Assembly (NCBI GenBank): GCA_030418545.1 | Contig: QAIB01000001.1 | Span: 682,001 to 746,000, forward strand | Source of the DNA: Xenophilus aerolatus | GTDB taxonomy: Bacteria > Pseudomonadota > Gammaproteobacteria > Burkholderiales > Burkholderiaceae_C | Direction of reading: 5' to 3' | Length of the DNA: 64,000 nt | In this document: piece by piece, positions 19,332-28,569 of the stretch | How positions within the stretch are numbered: position 1 is the stretch's first letter | How the letters are laid out: each line of letters starts with the position of its first letter | Notes under the pieces: model-generated | The model's input: the letters and a program-made list of their open reading frames with translations, nothing else | What the model was told of the DNA's origin: nothing | The model's database searches: none | Translations under genes and position numbers: made by a program

Positions 19332-20057
19332 ATGGGAACGATGCAGGACTACTTTGCATTGCAGCTGACGGTTGCCGCGCACTACGCGCGGATCGCCAGG
19401 GTGCCGATGGACGTGGCGATCGCGCGCTGCACGAACCTGCGGCGCCGCTTCAGGCTGGCCGAGCCAGACGATGCGTCGCACTGGGCCGCGTTCCTTGCCG
19501 AGGTGCGGGCGTCGCGGGGCAGCGAGCAGGAGCTGTTGCTCCTGTGCATGCGCCGCTTCGAGGCGGGCCATGCGAAGCCCCGGTCGACCGGCTTCGGCCC
19601 TTTCTCCTTCGACCCGCCGGGCCCGGATGGCGCCCTGCGCCTGCACTTCATGTCCCAGGAGCCACCTGCTGCGTCGCCGCTGGCGAGCGCGGGCATCGAT
19701 GACCGCCTCGACGAGTTGCGCACACTGTTCGAAGCGGTGCGCCGGCGCCACCGCGACGCGGCCTCGGTGCGCGGGTACTCCTGGCTCTATCACCTGCCGG
19801 CGTACCTCCGGCTGTTTCCGCCGGCCTACCGGCGCTCGGTCCGCGTGCCGGCCGTCGCGCCGCACCTCACGGGCAGTTCGGTCTGGGGTCAGGTCCTCGA
19901 CTGGCGCCAGCGGGTCAAGCCGGCCGTGCGTGAAGCCGTGCTGTCACGCCTGCCCACGATGGAGGTGGACGCGCCATGGCGCATCTTTCCTCTGCAGCCG
20001 CTCACCGCCGAGTGTTCGATCTCGGAGTTCGACGCATGGCTGCAGCGGGCTCGGTGA
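19332..20057 (+). CDS. Hypothetical protein, about 240 aa
   Basis: Unrecognised soluble protein: MQDYFALQLTVAAHYARIAR at the start, FGPFSFDPPGPDGALRLHFM in the middle and PWRIFPLQPLTAECSISEFD near the end. The composition and conserved-looking aromatic blocks suggest a real protein with an alpha/beta fold, but no catalytic motif stands out. The first ATG (19332) sits on the edge of the phaA terminator; ATG 19341 (MQDYF) is an equally good start. It probably relies on read-through or an internal promoter. Confidence 0.65.
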   Translation: MGTMQDYFALQLTVAAHYARIARVPMDVAIARCTNLRRRFRLAEPDDASHWAAFLAEVRASRGSEQELLLLCMRRFEAGHAKPRSTGFGPFSFDPPGPDGALRLHFMSQEPPAASPLASAGIDDRLDELRTLFEAVRRRHRDAASVRGYSWLYHLPAYLRLFPPAYRRSVRVPAVAPHLTGSSVWGQVLDWRQRVKPAVREAVLSRLPTMEVDAPWRIFPLQPLTAECSISEFDAWLQRAR

Positions 20058-20066
20058 TGCGTGTGC

Positions 20067-20624
20067 TCAGCGCCCTGGAGTGCGCGACTGCAATTGCTGC
20101 GCCAGCCGCTGCAGCGCCGCCTCGGCCGAGTCCGCGAGCGGCGTGGACCGCGTGAGCATCAGGTTCAGCCGCTGGCCCAAGCCTTCGACCATCGCGCCGC
20201 TGCCCGCTTCGCGCAGGTGGCCGTCGGCGGACCGGGCGCAGGGCAGGGCGGCACTCACACGATCCGCATAGCTGCCCGGCGCCACGCCGTAGCCCACCAC
20301 CGGTTTGCCCAGCGCCACCGCATAGCCGACCTCGAACACCGTGCCCGAATCCGGCTCCAGCCCGCGGAAGGCGCACAGGTTGGCAATGACGCCGTCGCAG
20401 GCGTGGATGAGGCGCACGTTGCCCTCGTAGATGCGCTGCGCCAGTTCGTCGTCGGCGGCGCCCTGCGGGCCGGATTCGGCCAGCCCGCCGTCGGAGGGTT
20501 CGACCCCCTCGAGGCCCAGGCGCGCACACGCGGCGCGCAGGCGCTCGAAGACGTCGCGGCTGTCGGCAAGGAACACGTCCGGCCCGGCCAGGTAGACGCG
20601 GGGACGTGCAGGGTTCGCATTCAT
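20067..20624 (-). CDS. Nucleoside 2-deoxyribosyltransferase family protein
   Basis: About 185 residues. RVYLAGPDVFLADS is the family's N-terminal motif; DGVIANLCAFRGLEPDSGTV carries the usual DSGT/DxGTxxE pattern with the nucleophile Glu in TVFEVGYAVALGKPVVGY. The family moves deoxyribose between bases or hydrolyses deoxynucleotides; the exact substrate is not determined. The start at 20624 (MNANPARPRVY) is chosen; 20633 is possible. Divergent from the racemase-family gene at 20737, 112 bases away. Confidence 0.85.
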   Translation of the reverse strand: MNANPARPRVYLAGPDVFLADSRDVFERLRAACARLGLEGVEPSDGGLAESGPQGAADDELAQRIYEGNVRLIHACDGVIANLCAFRGLEPDSGTVFEVGYAVALGKPVVGYGVAPGSYADRVSAALPCARSADGHLREAGSGAMVEGLGQRLNLMLTRSTPLADSAEAALQRLAQQLQSRTPGR

Positions 20625-20736
20625 CGCCGCCATTGTCGGCCAGGGTTCGGCCGTCGCCGACCGGCCATAAGCGATCGTGATGGTCATTGCGGGAGCTTCG
20701 ATGCCCGCCGCTTCGCAGCCGGCCTAGCATGGGCGC

Positions 20737-21498
20737 ATGCCCTCCAGCGCTTGCGCCTTCGATCTTCTGCCCTCGGACCTCGGCGACGCGCACGCACCCG
20801 TCGGCGTGCTGGGCGGCATGGGGCCGCTGGCCACGGTCGACTTCATGCACAAGCTGCTGGCCGCCACGCCGGCCCGCCGCGACCAGGACCACCTGCCGCT
20901 TTTGGTCAGCTCCATCCCGCAGGTGCCCGACCGCACGGCCGCGTACCGGGGCGAGGGCGCCTCGCCACTGCCGGCGCTGATCGCCAGCGGGCGGCGCCTG
21001 GTCGATGGCGGCGCCGCGCTGGTCGTCATGCCGTGCAACACCGCGCACCTGTGGTTCGAGCCGCTGCAGGCCGCGCTGGGGGTGCCAATGCTGCACCTGG
21101 TGGATGCCGCACTGGCCGAGGCGGCCGAGGTGGTGGGTGCTGCGCCGCTGGGCCTGCTGGCCACCGAGGCGACGCTGGCGTCGGGCCTGTACACCGAACG
21201 CGCGCCGCAGATCGACTGGCGCTTGCCCACGGCGGCGGAGGTCGGCATGTGCATCACGCCTGGCATTGCGGCCATCAAGGCCGGTGACCTGGCACTCGGG
21301 CGTGCCCGTCTGAGTGCCGCCGCGTGCGCGCTCGTGGAGCGGGGCGCCCGGGCGCTGGTGCTGGGCTGCACCGAGATCCCGCTGGTGCTCGATGCTGCAT
21401 CCGTGCCGGTCCCCGTGATCGATGCCACCGCGGCCCTAGCGCGGCTCACCGTCGCCTGGTCGGCAGCCCGCGCCTCATCGCCAGCGGGCGCGCGCTGA
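20737..21498 (+). CDS. Aspartate/glutamate racemase family protein
   Basis: 253 residues. GVLGGMGPLATVDF, then MPCNTAHLW with the first catalytic Cys and GCTEIPL with the second: the two-cysteine, cofactor-free racemase site. Aspartate racemase (YgeA-like) is the closest guess; hydantoin or other amino-acid racemases share the fold. The C-terminus is Ala-rich and variable. Confidence 0.87.
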   Translation: MPSSACAFDLLPSDLGDAHAPVGVLGGMGPLATVDFMHKLLAATPARRDQDHLPLLVSSIPQVPDRTAAYRGEGASPLPALIASGRRLVDGGAALVVMPCNTAHLWFEPLQAALGVPMLHLVDAALAEAAEVVGAAPLGLLATEATLASGLYTERAPQIDWRLPTAAEVGMCITPGIAAIKAGDLALGRARLSAAACALVERGARALVLGCTEIPLVLDAASVPVPVIDATAALARLTVAWSAARASSPAGAR

Positions 21499-21583
21499 TC
21501 GGCGAGCGCCGGTCGACAATGCGCCACCGGCAGTCCCGCGGCCTTTGGCGGCGCGGCACGGCGGAACACGCAGGAGATCGGCG

Positions 21584-22291
21584 ATGAAAGACAGGATGGC
21601 GCTGGTGCTCGGGGCTTCGGGCTCGGTCGGGCACGCACTCGTCGACGAACTCGTCCGCAGCCGGGCTTTCGCGCGCATCGTCGTGGTGGTGCGCCGTCCG
21701 CCGGAGCCGGCCTGGGGCCCGCCGGTGATCCTCTGCCTGGTGCCCGACATGCGTCCCGAACTGCTGGCGCCGGCCGTCGAAGAGGCCGCCCGGGCGTGGC
21801 AAGGCGAGGTCACGGGTTTCAGCGTGCTGGGCGTGGGCGCAGGCACCGCGCGGATGAGCATCGACGAACACCGCGCCGTCGACGTGGAACTCAATGCCGC
21901 CTTCGCACGTGGCCTTCGCGCGTCGGGCCGGGTCGGCCACCTGGCGTTCATGTCGGCCATCGGCGCCGACGCCACGGCCCGCGCCACCGGCTCGGGGGCT
22001 GCGGGCATGCCGCGCTACGCGCGCGTGAAGGGCGAGGCCGAGGCGGCGGTGCTGCGCGAGGGGCCGCCCGTCGTGAGCATCTTCAGGCCCGCGATGATCC
22101 TCGGGTCCCGCCACACGCCGGCGCTGCTCGCGGCCCTGCTGCCCCTTTTCACGCCGTTGACGCCGGCGCGCTTCCGTTCGATCCGCACCACCGAGATCGC
22201 GCAGGCGATGGTGGCGGCGGCGCTGCGCCCCCCGGTGCAAAGCCAGGTCTACAGCTATCCGGACATGATGCGCCTGATCGCGGGCGACTGA
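21584..22291 (+). CDS. NAD(P)-binding Rossmann-fold protein
   Basis: 235 residues from the ATG at 21584, after an AGGAG site. N-terminal MALVLGASGSVGHALVDEL is a GxxGxxG dinucleotide-binding motif. LAFMSAIGAD and YARVKGEAEAAVLRE resemble the Ser/Tyr-Lys region of atypical SDR (HTATIP2/NmrA-like) proteins. Substrate unknown. It converges with the LysR gene; 16 bases separate the stops. Confidence 0.78.
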   Translation: MKDRMALVLGASGSVGHALVDELVRSRAFARIVVVVRRPPEPAWGPPVILCLVPDMRPELLAPAVEEAARAWQGEVTGFSVLGVGAGTARMSIDEHRAVDVELNAAFARGLRASGRVGHLAFMSAIGADATARATGSGAAGMPRYARVKGEAEAAVLREGPPVVSIFRPAMILGSRHTPALLAALLPLFTPLTPARFRSIRTTEIAQAMVAAALRPPVQSQVYSYPDMMRLIAGD

Positions 22292-22307
22292 ACCCGCTGC
22301 GGCGCCG

Positions 22308-23210
22308 TCAGCCCGGCTGGGCGTCCGACTCTGCCGTCACCGCCTTGAACGCCCTGATGAAATCCGCCACCGGCCGCGGTGATCGCGTGCCCTGCGGCAG
22401 CAGCGCGCGCACCTCGACGGCTATCTCGGGCAGCAGGGTGCGCACGTGCAGCGCCGCGTCGTGGCGCGCCTGCGCGGTGAACGAGTCGACGATCGCCGGG
22501 CCGAAGCCCTGCTCGGCCAGCACCAGGGCGATGTGGTGCGTCTGCACCGTGATGCCGCCGGTGGGCGCCACGCCCAGGCGCGACCACTGTTCGGCCAGCA
22601 TGGTGCCGATGGGGTCGTGCTCGTCGATGCGGATGATGGGGCTGCGCAGCAGCTCGTCCAGTGCCACGGTGCTGCGGCGGTCGGCGCCGCGCGCCTCGAC
22701 GCGGGACACGCACACCAGGCGCCCGCGCGCGATGGCTTCCTCGTGCAGCGCCGGGTGCGGCGTGCTGCCGTAGACGATGCCGATGTCGCCTTCCTGCAGC
22801 GCCATGGCCTGCGCGATCTCGCGCGAATGCAGGGTGCGGATCGTGACCGGCATGTCGGGGTGCTTCAGGCGAAAGCGCCGCAGCGCGTCGGGCAGCGCGC
22901 GCACGGCCAGAGAGGGCACGATGAGGATGCGCAGCGGCCGGTCCTCGTCGCGGCCCAGCGCGCCGGCCAGCCGCCGCACCCGCTCCAGCTGACTCATCAG
23001 CGGCTGCACCTCGGCGTACAACGCGACCGCCTCGTGCGTCGGCACGAGCCGGTTGCGCTCGCGGGTGAAGAGCGCGTAGCCCAGCTGCAGCTCGGCGTGC
23101 TGCAGCGTCTGCGTGGCGGCGGGCTGCGTCACGTGCAGCAGGCGCGCCGCGGCGCTCACGCTGCCGGTGAGCATGATGGCGTGGAAGACCTCGAGGTGCT
23201 TGAGCTTCAT
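22308..23210 (-). CDS. LysR-family transcriptional regulator
   Basis: 300 residues, standard length. N-terminal winged HTH: LKHLEVFHAIMLTGSVSAAA then LHVTQPAATQTLQHAELQLG; the C-terminal periplasmic-binding-like effector domain starts near residue 90. The target is unclear. Only 41 bases separate its start from the end of the upstream leftward phosphodiesterase gene, so no divergent target gene is present; it may be transcribed by read-through from the transporter operon or from a short local promoter. Confidence 0.9.
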   Translation of the reverse strand: MKLKHLEVFHAIMLTGSVSAAARLLHVTQPAATQTLQHAELQLGYALFTRERNRLVPTHEAVALYAEVQPLMSQLERVRRLAGALGRDEDRPLRILIVPSLAVRALPDALRRFRLKHPDMPVTIRTLHSREIAQAMALQEGDIGIVYGSTPHPALHEEAIARGRLVCVSRVEARGADRRSTVALDELLRSPIIRIDEHDPIGTMLAEQWSRLGVAPTGGITVQTHHIALVLAEQGFGPAIVDSFTAQARHDAALHVRTLLPEIAVEVRALLPQGTRSPRPVADFIRAFKAVTAESDAQPG

Positions 23211-23251
23211 GGCCCGCGCAGTGTGCACGAGGCCGCGCGCAGGTGGCGGAG

Positions 23252-24160
23252 TCAGCCCAGCTCGATCAAGACCGGCTGGTGGTCCGAAGCCTGCGTGTGG
23301 ACGTCGACTTCGATGCGGCGCAGGCGCGGCACGAGCGCATCGCTGACGAAGACGAAATCGCAGGCCACCGGCTGCGGCCCGTAGCGCCGGTCGAAGAGGC
23401 GGAAGGTGGGCGCGTGCGGCGAGTCGCCGTGAAGCACGCGCCAAGCGTCGTGCAGGCGGGGCTGGTTTGCTATCGAATTCGTAGCTGCACCCGCAGGCGC
23501 AGCGGGCGCTGGAGGCCCATTTTCTTCAAGACCGCCTGCGTCCTGCAGCAACGCGTATTCCGGCGCGTCCGTGCCGAGGTTGAAGTCGCCGCACAGGACG
23601 GCATGCGGCGTGTGCGGCTTGTCCTGGAAGGGCGACCGGCTGGCGTCCGCGGCCGGCGGCGCGGCGGCCTGCGCGCAGGCGTCGCGGTGCAGCGCGCGCA
23701 GGGCGTGCGCCTGCGCCATGCGCTGCACGGCGGAGTAGTACTCCAGGTGCGTGGTCATCACCCGCACCGGGCCGAGCGACGGCGACTGCAGCGTGACGAT
23801 GCTGCACATGCGCGGCATCGAGCGCACGCCCGCATCGGCCGGCCAGGGCAGCGCATGGTGCTCCACGCGCAGCACCGGCAGGCGCGTGGCGATGAGATTG
23901 CCGAAGCGCTGGCGGCGGCCGTCGGGGGTGAACTCGTCGACCGCCGCGCCGAAGAAGAGCTGGAAGCCCGGCAGCAGGGCCTGCAGCTGCGCCGGCTGGT
24001 CGCCGGGCGCCCCCGGCATCCCGTCGTAGCCCTGGGCGATCTCCTGCAGGCACAGCACGTCGAAGTCGCCCATCGCGCGCGCGCCGTCGACGATGCGCTG
24101 TGGGCTCACGACGCCGTCGAGGCCGCAGCACCATTGGGTGTTCCAGGTGACGAGCTTCAC
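23252..24160 (-). CDS. Endonuclease/exonuclease/phosphatase-fold hydrolase
   Basis: 302 residues from GTG 24160. Family signatures: KLVTWNTQW (metal-binding Asn), VLCLQEIAQG (metal-binding Glu), MTTHLEYYSAVQR (catalytic His), LCGDFNLGTDAPEY (GDFN) and ASDHQPVLIELG (SDH). The start overlaps the stop of the upstream permease (GTGA), so translation is coupled to the ABC importer. E. coli ugp operons end with the phosphodiesterase ugpQ; here an unrelated phosphodiesterase fold sits in the same place. Cleavage of an imported phosphodiester is inferred. No signal peptide. A palindromic repeat is embedded in the gene near 23469. Confidence 0.85.
   Translation of the reverse strand: MKLVTWNTQWCCGLDGVVSPQRIVDGARAMGDFDVLCLQEIAQGYDGMPGAPGDQPAQLQALLPGFQLFFGAAVDEFTPDGRRQRFGNLIATRLPVLRVEHHALPWPADAGVRSMPRMCSIVTLQSPSLGPVRVMTTHLEYYSAVQRMAQAHALRALHRDACAQAAAPPAADASRSPFQDKPHTPHAVLCGDFNLGTDAPEYALLQDAGGLEENGPPAPAAPAGAATNSIANQPRLHDAWRVLHGDSPHAPTFRLFDRRYGPQPVACDFVFVSDALVPRLRRIEVDVHTQASDHQPVLIELG
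23469..23510. repeat. Palindromic repeat with flank inside the EEP hydrolase gene
   Basis: GCTATCGAATTCGTAGC followed by TGCACCCGCAGGCGCAGCGG, within the coding frame (residues around AGAATNSIANQP) in a low-complexity Pro/Ala loop. Confidence 0.65.
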
Positions 24161-24987
24161 TTGATCCCCGCGCGCATGAAGGACTGGACGAACTGCCGCT
24201 GGAACAGCAGGAAGGCGATGAGCAGCGGTGCCGCCGTCATCAGCGTGGCGGCGGTGATCACCGACCAGTCGACACCCTGGTCGACCGACGAGAAGACCTG
24301 CAGGCCCACGGTGAGCGTGCGCGCCTGAGGGCTGTTGGTCACCACCAGCGGCCAGAGAAAGTTGTTCCAGTGGTAGCTCACCGACACCAGCGCGAAGGCG
24401 GTGTAGACCGGCCGCGCCAGTGGCACGTACACGCGCCACAGCGTCTGCAGCGCGCTGGCGCCTTCCACGCGCGCCGCCTCGTCAAGCTCCTTGGGGATGC
24501 CCATGAAGGTCTGGCGCAGCAGGAAGATGGCGAGCGCCGAGCCGAAGTAGGGCAGGCCGATGGCCAGCAACTGGTCGACCAGGCCCAGCCGGACCATGGT
24601 CTTGTAGTTCTCGACCACCAGCATGTCGGGCATGACGACCAGCTGCACCAGCACCAGTGAGAAGGCGACGTCGCGGCCGCGGAAGCTCGCGCGCGCGAAG
24701 GCATAGGCTGCCAGGGTGGCCAGCACCAGCTGCGCGACCAGCGTCGTCAGCACGACGATGCCGGTGTTGAGGAAGTAGCGCGCGAAGGGCGCGGCTTCCC
24801 AGGCGCGGCGGAAGTTGTCCAGGGTGAGCGGCGCGCCGAGCGAAAAGCGCGTCGAGTACTCGGCCGGGTGGAAGGCGGTCCACACCGCGTACGCCAGCGG
24901 CAGGACCCACAGGAGCGCGAGCATCCAGGCGGCCAGGGTGTCGAGCCGGGTGGGCCCGTTCCAGCTCGGGTGGGGGGCGACCTTCAT
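24157..24987 (-). CDS. ABC importer permease, UgpE/MalG type
   Basis: 276 residues with six predicted membrane helices. The EAA loop reads ELDEAARVEGASALQTLWRV, which contacts the ATPase. Its ATG overlaps the upstream permease stop as ATGA, and its own stop overlaps the hydrolase start as GTGA, giving an unbroken chain of translational coupling. The family is carbohydrate uptake type 1 (CUT1); glycerol-3-phosphate or a related phosphodiester is the likely substrate by operon context. Confidence 0.9.
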   Translation of the reverse strand: MKVAPHPSWNGPTRLDTLAAWMLALLWVLPLAYAVWTAFHPAEYSTRFSLGAPLTLDNFRRAWEAAPFARYFLNTGIVVLTTLVAQLVLATLAAYAFARASFRGRDVAFSLVLVQLVVMPDMLVVENYKTMVRLGLVDQLLAIGLPYFGSALAIFLLRQTFMGIPKELDEAARVEGASALQTLWRVYVPLARPVYTAFALVSVSYHWNNFLWPLVVTNSPQARTLTVGLQVFSSVDQGVDWSVITAATLMTAAPLLIAFLLFQRQFVQSFMRAGIK

Positions 24988-25865
24988 CGGTAGTGCACCC
25001 GGCGGTCCAGCGCGAAGAACTGGAAGAGCGCGATGCCCACCAGCACGACGATCAGCACCACGGTGAGCGCGGCGGCATAGCCGGTGTCCCAGAAGCTGAA
25101 GCCCACCTCGTACAGGTGGTAGAGCAAGAGGGTGGACGCGTTGTCCGGCCCGCCGCGCGTGAGCACGAACAGGTGGTCGACCATGCGGAAGGCGTTGATG
25201 AAGGCATTGACCAGCACGAACAGGGTGGTCGGCATCAGCAGCGGCCACTGCACGCGGCGAAAGAAGTACCAGCGGCTGGCGCCCTCGATGGCCGCGGCCT
25301 CGCGCAGGCTGGGGTTCAGCGTCTGCAGCGCCGCGAGGTAGAAGATCATGAAGAAGCCCGCTTCCTTCCAGATCGCCACCACCGTCACGGCGCCCAGCGC
25401 CGTCGACGGGCTGCCGAGCCAGTTGTGCGAGGGCAGGCCCAGAGCGCCGGTGATCTGCTCCAGCAGGCCGTACTGCGGCGTGTAGAAGAAGAGCCAGATG
25501 TTGGCCACCGCGATCATCGGCAGCACCGTGGGCGTGAAGTAGGCCATGCGCAGGAAGGCGCGGCCCACGATGCGCTCGTTGACCCACAGCGCCATCGCCA
25601 GCGCCAGGCCGATCGAGCAGGGGATGGTGGCGGCGGCGAAGAGCAGGTTGTTACGCACCGCCTTCCAGAACACCGGGTCTTCGGCCATGACCTGGTAGTT
25701 CTCCAGGCCCACCCAGACCGCGGCGCGGCCTGCCTTGGGCGTGGAGAAGAAGCTGTCGACCAGCGTCGCGACCGCCGGCCAGTGCGTGAAGCCGACGAGC
25801 AGCACCAGCGCCGGCAGCAGCATCAGCCAGGCATGCAGGCTCCGAATCGATGGCGTGTGGCCCAT
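24984..25865 (-). CDS. ABC importer permease, UgpA/MalF type
   Basis: About 293 residues, six membrane helices. The EAA loop reads LREAAAIEGASRWYFFRRV. The start is uncertain: ATG 25865 gives MGHTPSIRSLHAWLMLLPAL; a GTG at 25904 adds 13 residues; neither has a strong ribosome binding site. It pairs with the 24157-24987 permease to form the channel. Confidence 0.9.
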   Translation of the reverse strand: MGHTPSIRSLHAWLMLLPALVLLVGFTHWPAVATLVDSFFSTPKAGRAAVWVGLENYQVMAEDPVFWKAVRNNLLFAAATIPCSIGLALAMALWVNERIVGRAFLRMAYFTPTVLPMIAVANIWLFFYTPQYGLLEQITGALGLPSHNWLGSPSTALGAVTVVAIWKEAGFFMIFYLAALQTLNPSLREAAAIEGASRWYFFRRVQWPLLMPTTLFVLVNAFINAFRMVDHLFVLTRGGPDNASTLLLYHLYEVGFSFWDTGYAAALTVVLIVVLVGIALFQFFALDRRVHYR

Positions 25866-25930
25866 CCGGATCAGAAGGCCGCGGAGCAGGCCATGCGGGG
25901 ACACCCACGGAACTGGCTCTGCCAGGCCGT

Positions 25931-25992
25931 AGGGTGTGCCCCCTTGCAGGGGGTTGGCGAAGCGGAACGAAGTCCGCGAAGACTGGGGGTGG
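25931..25992. repeat. Intergenic hairpin repeat between permease and binding-protein genes
   Basis: Two small stem-loops: CCCCCTTGCAGGGGG and GCGGAACGAAGTCCGC, followed by CGAAGACTGGGGGTGG. The block resembles an intergenic repeat I recall from Variovorax-type genomes. Lying after the binding-protein stop, it may stabilise or attenuate the transcript so that the binding protein outnumbers the permeases. Confidence 0.5.
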
Positions 25993-27309
25993 TCACTTGT
26001 ACCCGCGCAGGATGCGGTTGGCTTCAGCCTGGGCGTCCTTCATCGCCTGACCGGCCGGCTTCGCGCCCGTGAGCGCGGCCTGCAGCCCATCGTTCAGCGC
26101 CTTGGTCACGCGCTGGTTGTCGTGCGTGGAGAACTCGGCCACCGAGACGGGCAACTGGTCGCGCGCAACCAGCGCGGGCGGGAAGTCGGCGGCGTACTTC
26201 TTCAATGCCGCCGTGTCGTAGGCCGCGGCCGAGGTGGCGACATAGCCGGTGTCGATGCTCCACTGGGCCGCACGCTCGGGCTGCGTGATCCACTGGACGA
26301 ACCTGAAGGCCGCCTCCTGCTGCGCTGGCGTGCTCTTCTTGAAGATGTAGAAGTTGCCGCCGCCCGTGGGCGAGCCCTTGCGCTTGTTGCCGGGGATCAT
26401 GCCGACGCCGAAGTCGAACTTGGCGTTGGCCTTGATGTTGGTCAGGTTGCCGGTGGTGGTGTAGATGATGGCGGCCTTCTTCTCGAAGAAGTCCTTGGGC
26501 GTGGTGCCCCACTCGACGACGCCCGGCGGGTGCACGCCCGCCTTGCCCAGGTCGACCCAGAACTGCAGCGCCTCGACCACCTTCGGGTCGTCGAACTTGA
26601 CCTGCGTGCCGGCCTCGTTGGCGAGGATCGCGTCGTTGGGCGTGGTCAGGGTCTGGAACAGCCAGTAGGGGAAGCCGCTCGAGGGGATCTGCACGCCGTA
26701 CTGTGTCGTCTTGCCGCTGGCGTCCTTCTTCGTCAGCTTGCCTGCCATGTCCTTGAGCTCGGCCCAGGTGGCCGGCGGCTTGTTGGGGTCGAGGCCGGCT
26801 TCCTTGAACAGTTCCTTGTTCCAGTACATGACCACCGTGGAGCGCTGGAAGGGGATGCCCCAGGTCTTGCCGCCGGTGCGGCTGTTCATCATGAAGGCGG
26901 GGTAGAAGCTGGCGAGCCAGGCCTTGTCCTGCGGCGTCTTCACGAAGTTGTCGAAGGGCACCACGGCGTCCTCGTCGATCAGCGTGAACATGTCGGTGGA
27001 CAGCAGCACCGAGGTGACCGGCGGCGTGCCGGACTTGTGCGCCGTCAGCGCCTTGACGATGGTCTCCTGGTAGGTGCCGGCGTAGATGGGCGAGACCTTG
27101 ATGCCGGGGTTCTCCTTCATGAAGCCCTCGGCGAAGCCGTCGATGACCTTCGCGATGGGGCCGCCCACCGCCACCGGGTAGTAGAAGGAGATCTCGGTCG
27201 GCGCCTGGGCCTGTGCCTGCGAAAGAAAAGTGCCTGCAGCGCCCGTCAGCAGGGCGCCTCCAGCTACGAAATTGATAGCAACGGTCTTCAGGAAGGTGCG
27301 CGATCGCAT
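25993..27309 (-). CDS. ABC importer solute-binding protein, UgpB-like
   Basis: 438 residues. A signal peptide (RSRTFLKTVAINFVAGGALL to AQAQA) is followed by a two-lobed CUT1 binding protein: FYYPVAVGGPIAKVIDGFAE, KVSPIYAGTYQETIVKALTA, TWGIPFQRSTVVMYWNKELF. The GTYQET stretch matches UgpB-type glycerol-3-phosphate receptors better than sugar receptors, by memory only. ATG 27309 follows a GGAGAAG site. A palindromic repeat lies in the signal peptide region. Confidence 0.88.
   Translation of the reverse strand: MRSRTFLKTVAINFVAGGALLTGAAGTFLSQAQAQAPTEISFYYPVAVGGPIAKVIDGFAEGFMKENPGIKVSPIYAGTYQETIVKALTAHKSGTPPVTSVLLSTDMFTLIDEDAVVPFDNFVKTPQDKAWLASFYPAFMMNSRTGGKTWGIPFQRSTVVMYWNKELFKEAGLDPNKPPATWAELKDMAGKLTKKDASGKTTQYGVQIPSSGFPYWLFQTLTTPNDAILANEAGTQVKFDDPKVVEALQFWVDLGKAGVHPPGVVEWGTTPKDFFEKKAAIIYTTTGNLTNIKANAKFDFGVGMIPGNKRKGSPTGGGNFYIFKKSTPAQQEAAFRFVQWITQPERAAQWSIDTGYVATSAAAYDTAALKKYAADFPPALVARDQLPVSVAEFSTHDNQRVTKALNDGLQAALTGAKPAGQAMKDAQAEANRILRGYK
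27263..27279. repeat. Palindromic repeat in the signal-peptide coding region
   Basis: GCTACGAAATTGATAGC inside the binding-protein gene; it encodes AINFVA of the signal peptide. Other copies also sit in tolerant coding positions. Confidence 0.6.
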
Positions 27310-27328
27310 GGGTTCTTCTCCGGGTGGA

Positions 27329-28351
<1,023 letters not shown>

Positions 28352-28373
28352 CCAGGCGAGTCTAGGAACCGAA

Positions 28374-28423
28374 TGTGACAGTTCGTCCCCGGTCCAACCC
28401 GCACACGAAAACGTCCTGTCACA
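28374..28423. promoter_or_regulatory. Separated inverted repeat TGTGACAG/CTGTCACA
   Basis: Perfect 8-bp arms at 28374-28381 and 28416-28423 with 34 bases between, in the divergent ugp-like/phaB promoter gap. CTGTCAC is also the half-site of the E. coli Pho box, but the required 11-bp direct repeat is not present. A candidate operator for either transcript. Confidence 0.3.
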
Positions 28424-28569
28424 CGCGCTGCGGACGCGCTGCGCAAGATGTCGGCCACGTCGCCGGCCGCAAGGCATCCTCAGTGTTTTCCTGAGCCGGA
28501 TCCGCGGAAAAATGTCGCTAAAGTGACCGAGCCCGGCCAGCAGGTCCGGGCCTCAATCAAGGAAATATC

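Noticed and set aside
20067-20686. Start of the deoxyribosyltransferase-like gene at 20687
   Set aside because: The extra 21 N-terminal residues lack similarity to the family, whose conserved VYLAGPDVF motif begins just after the start at 20624.
28374-28423. Pho box for the Ugp-like operon
   Set aside because: CTGTCAC half-sites are inverted and 34 bases apart; a true Pho box needs tandem 11-bp direct repeats.
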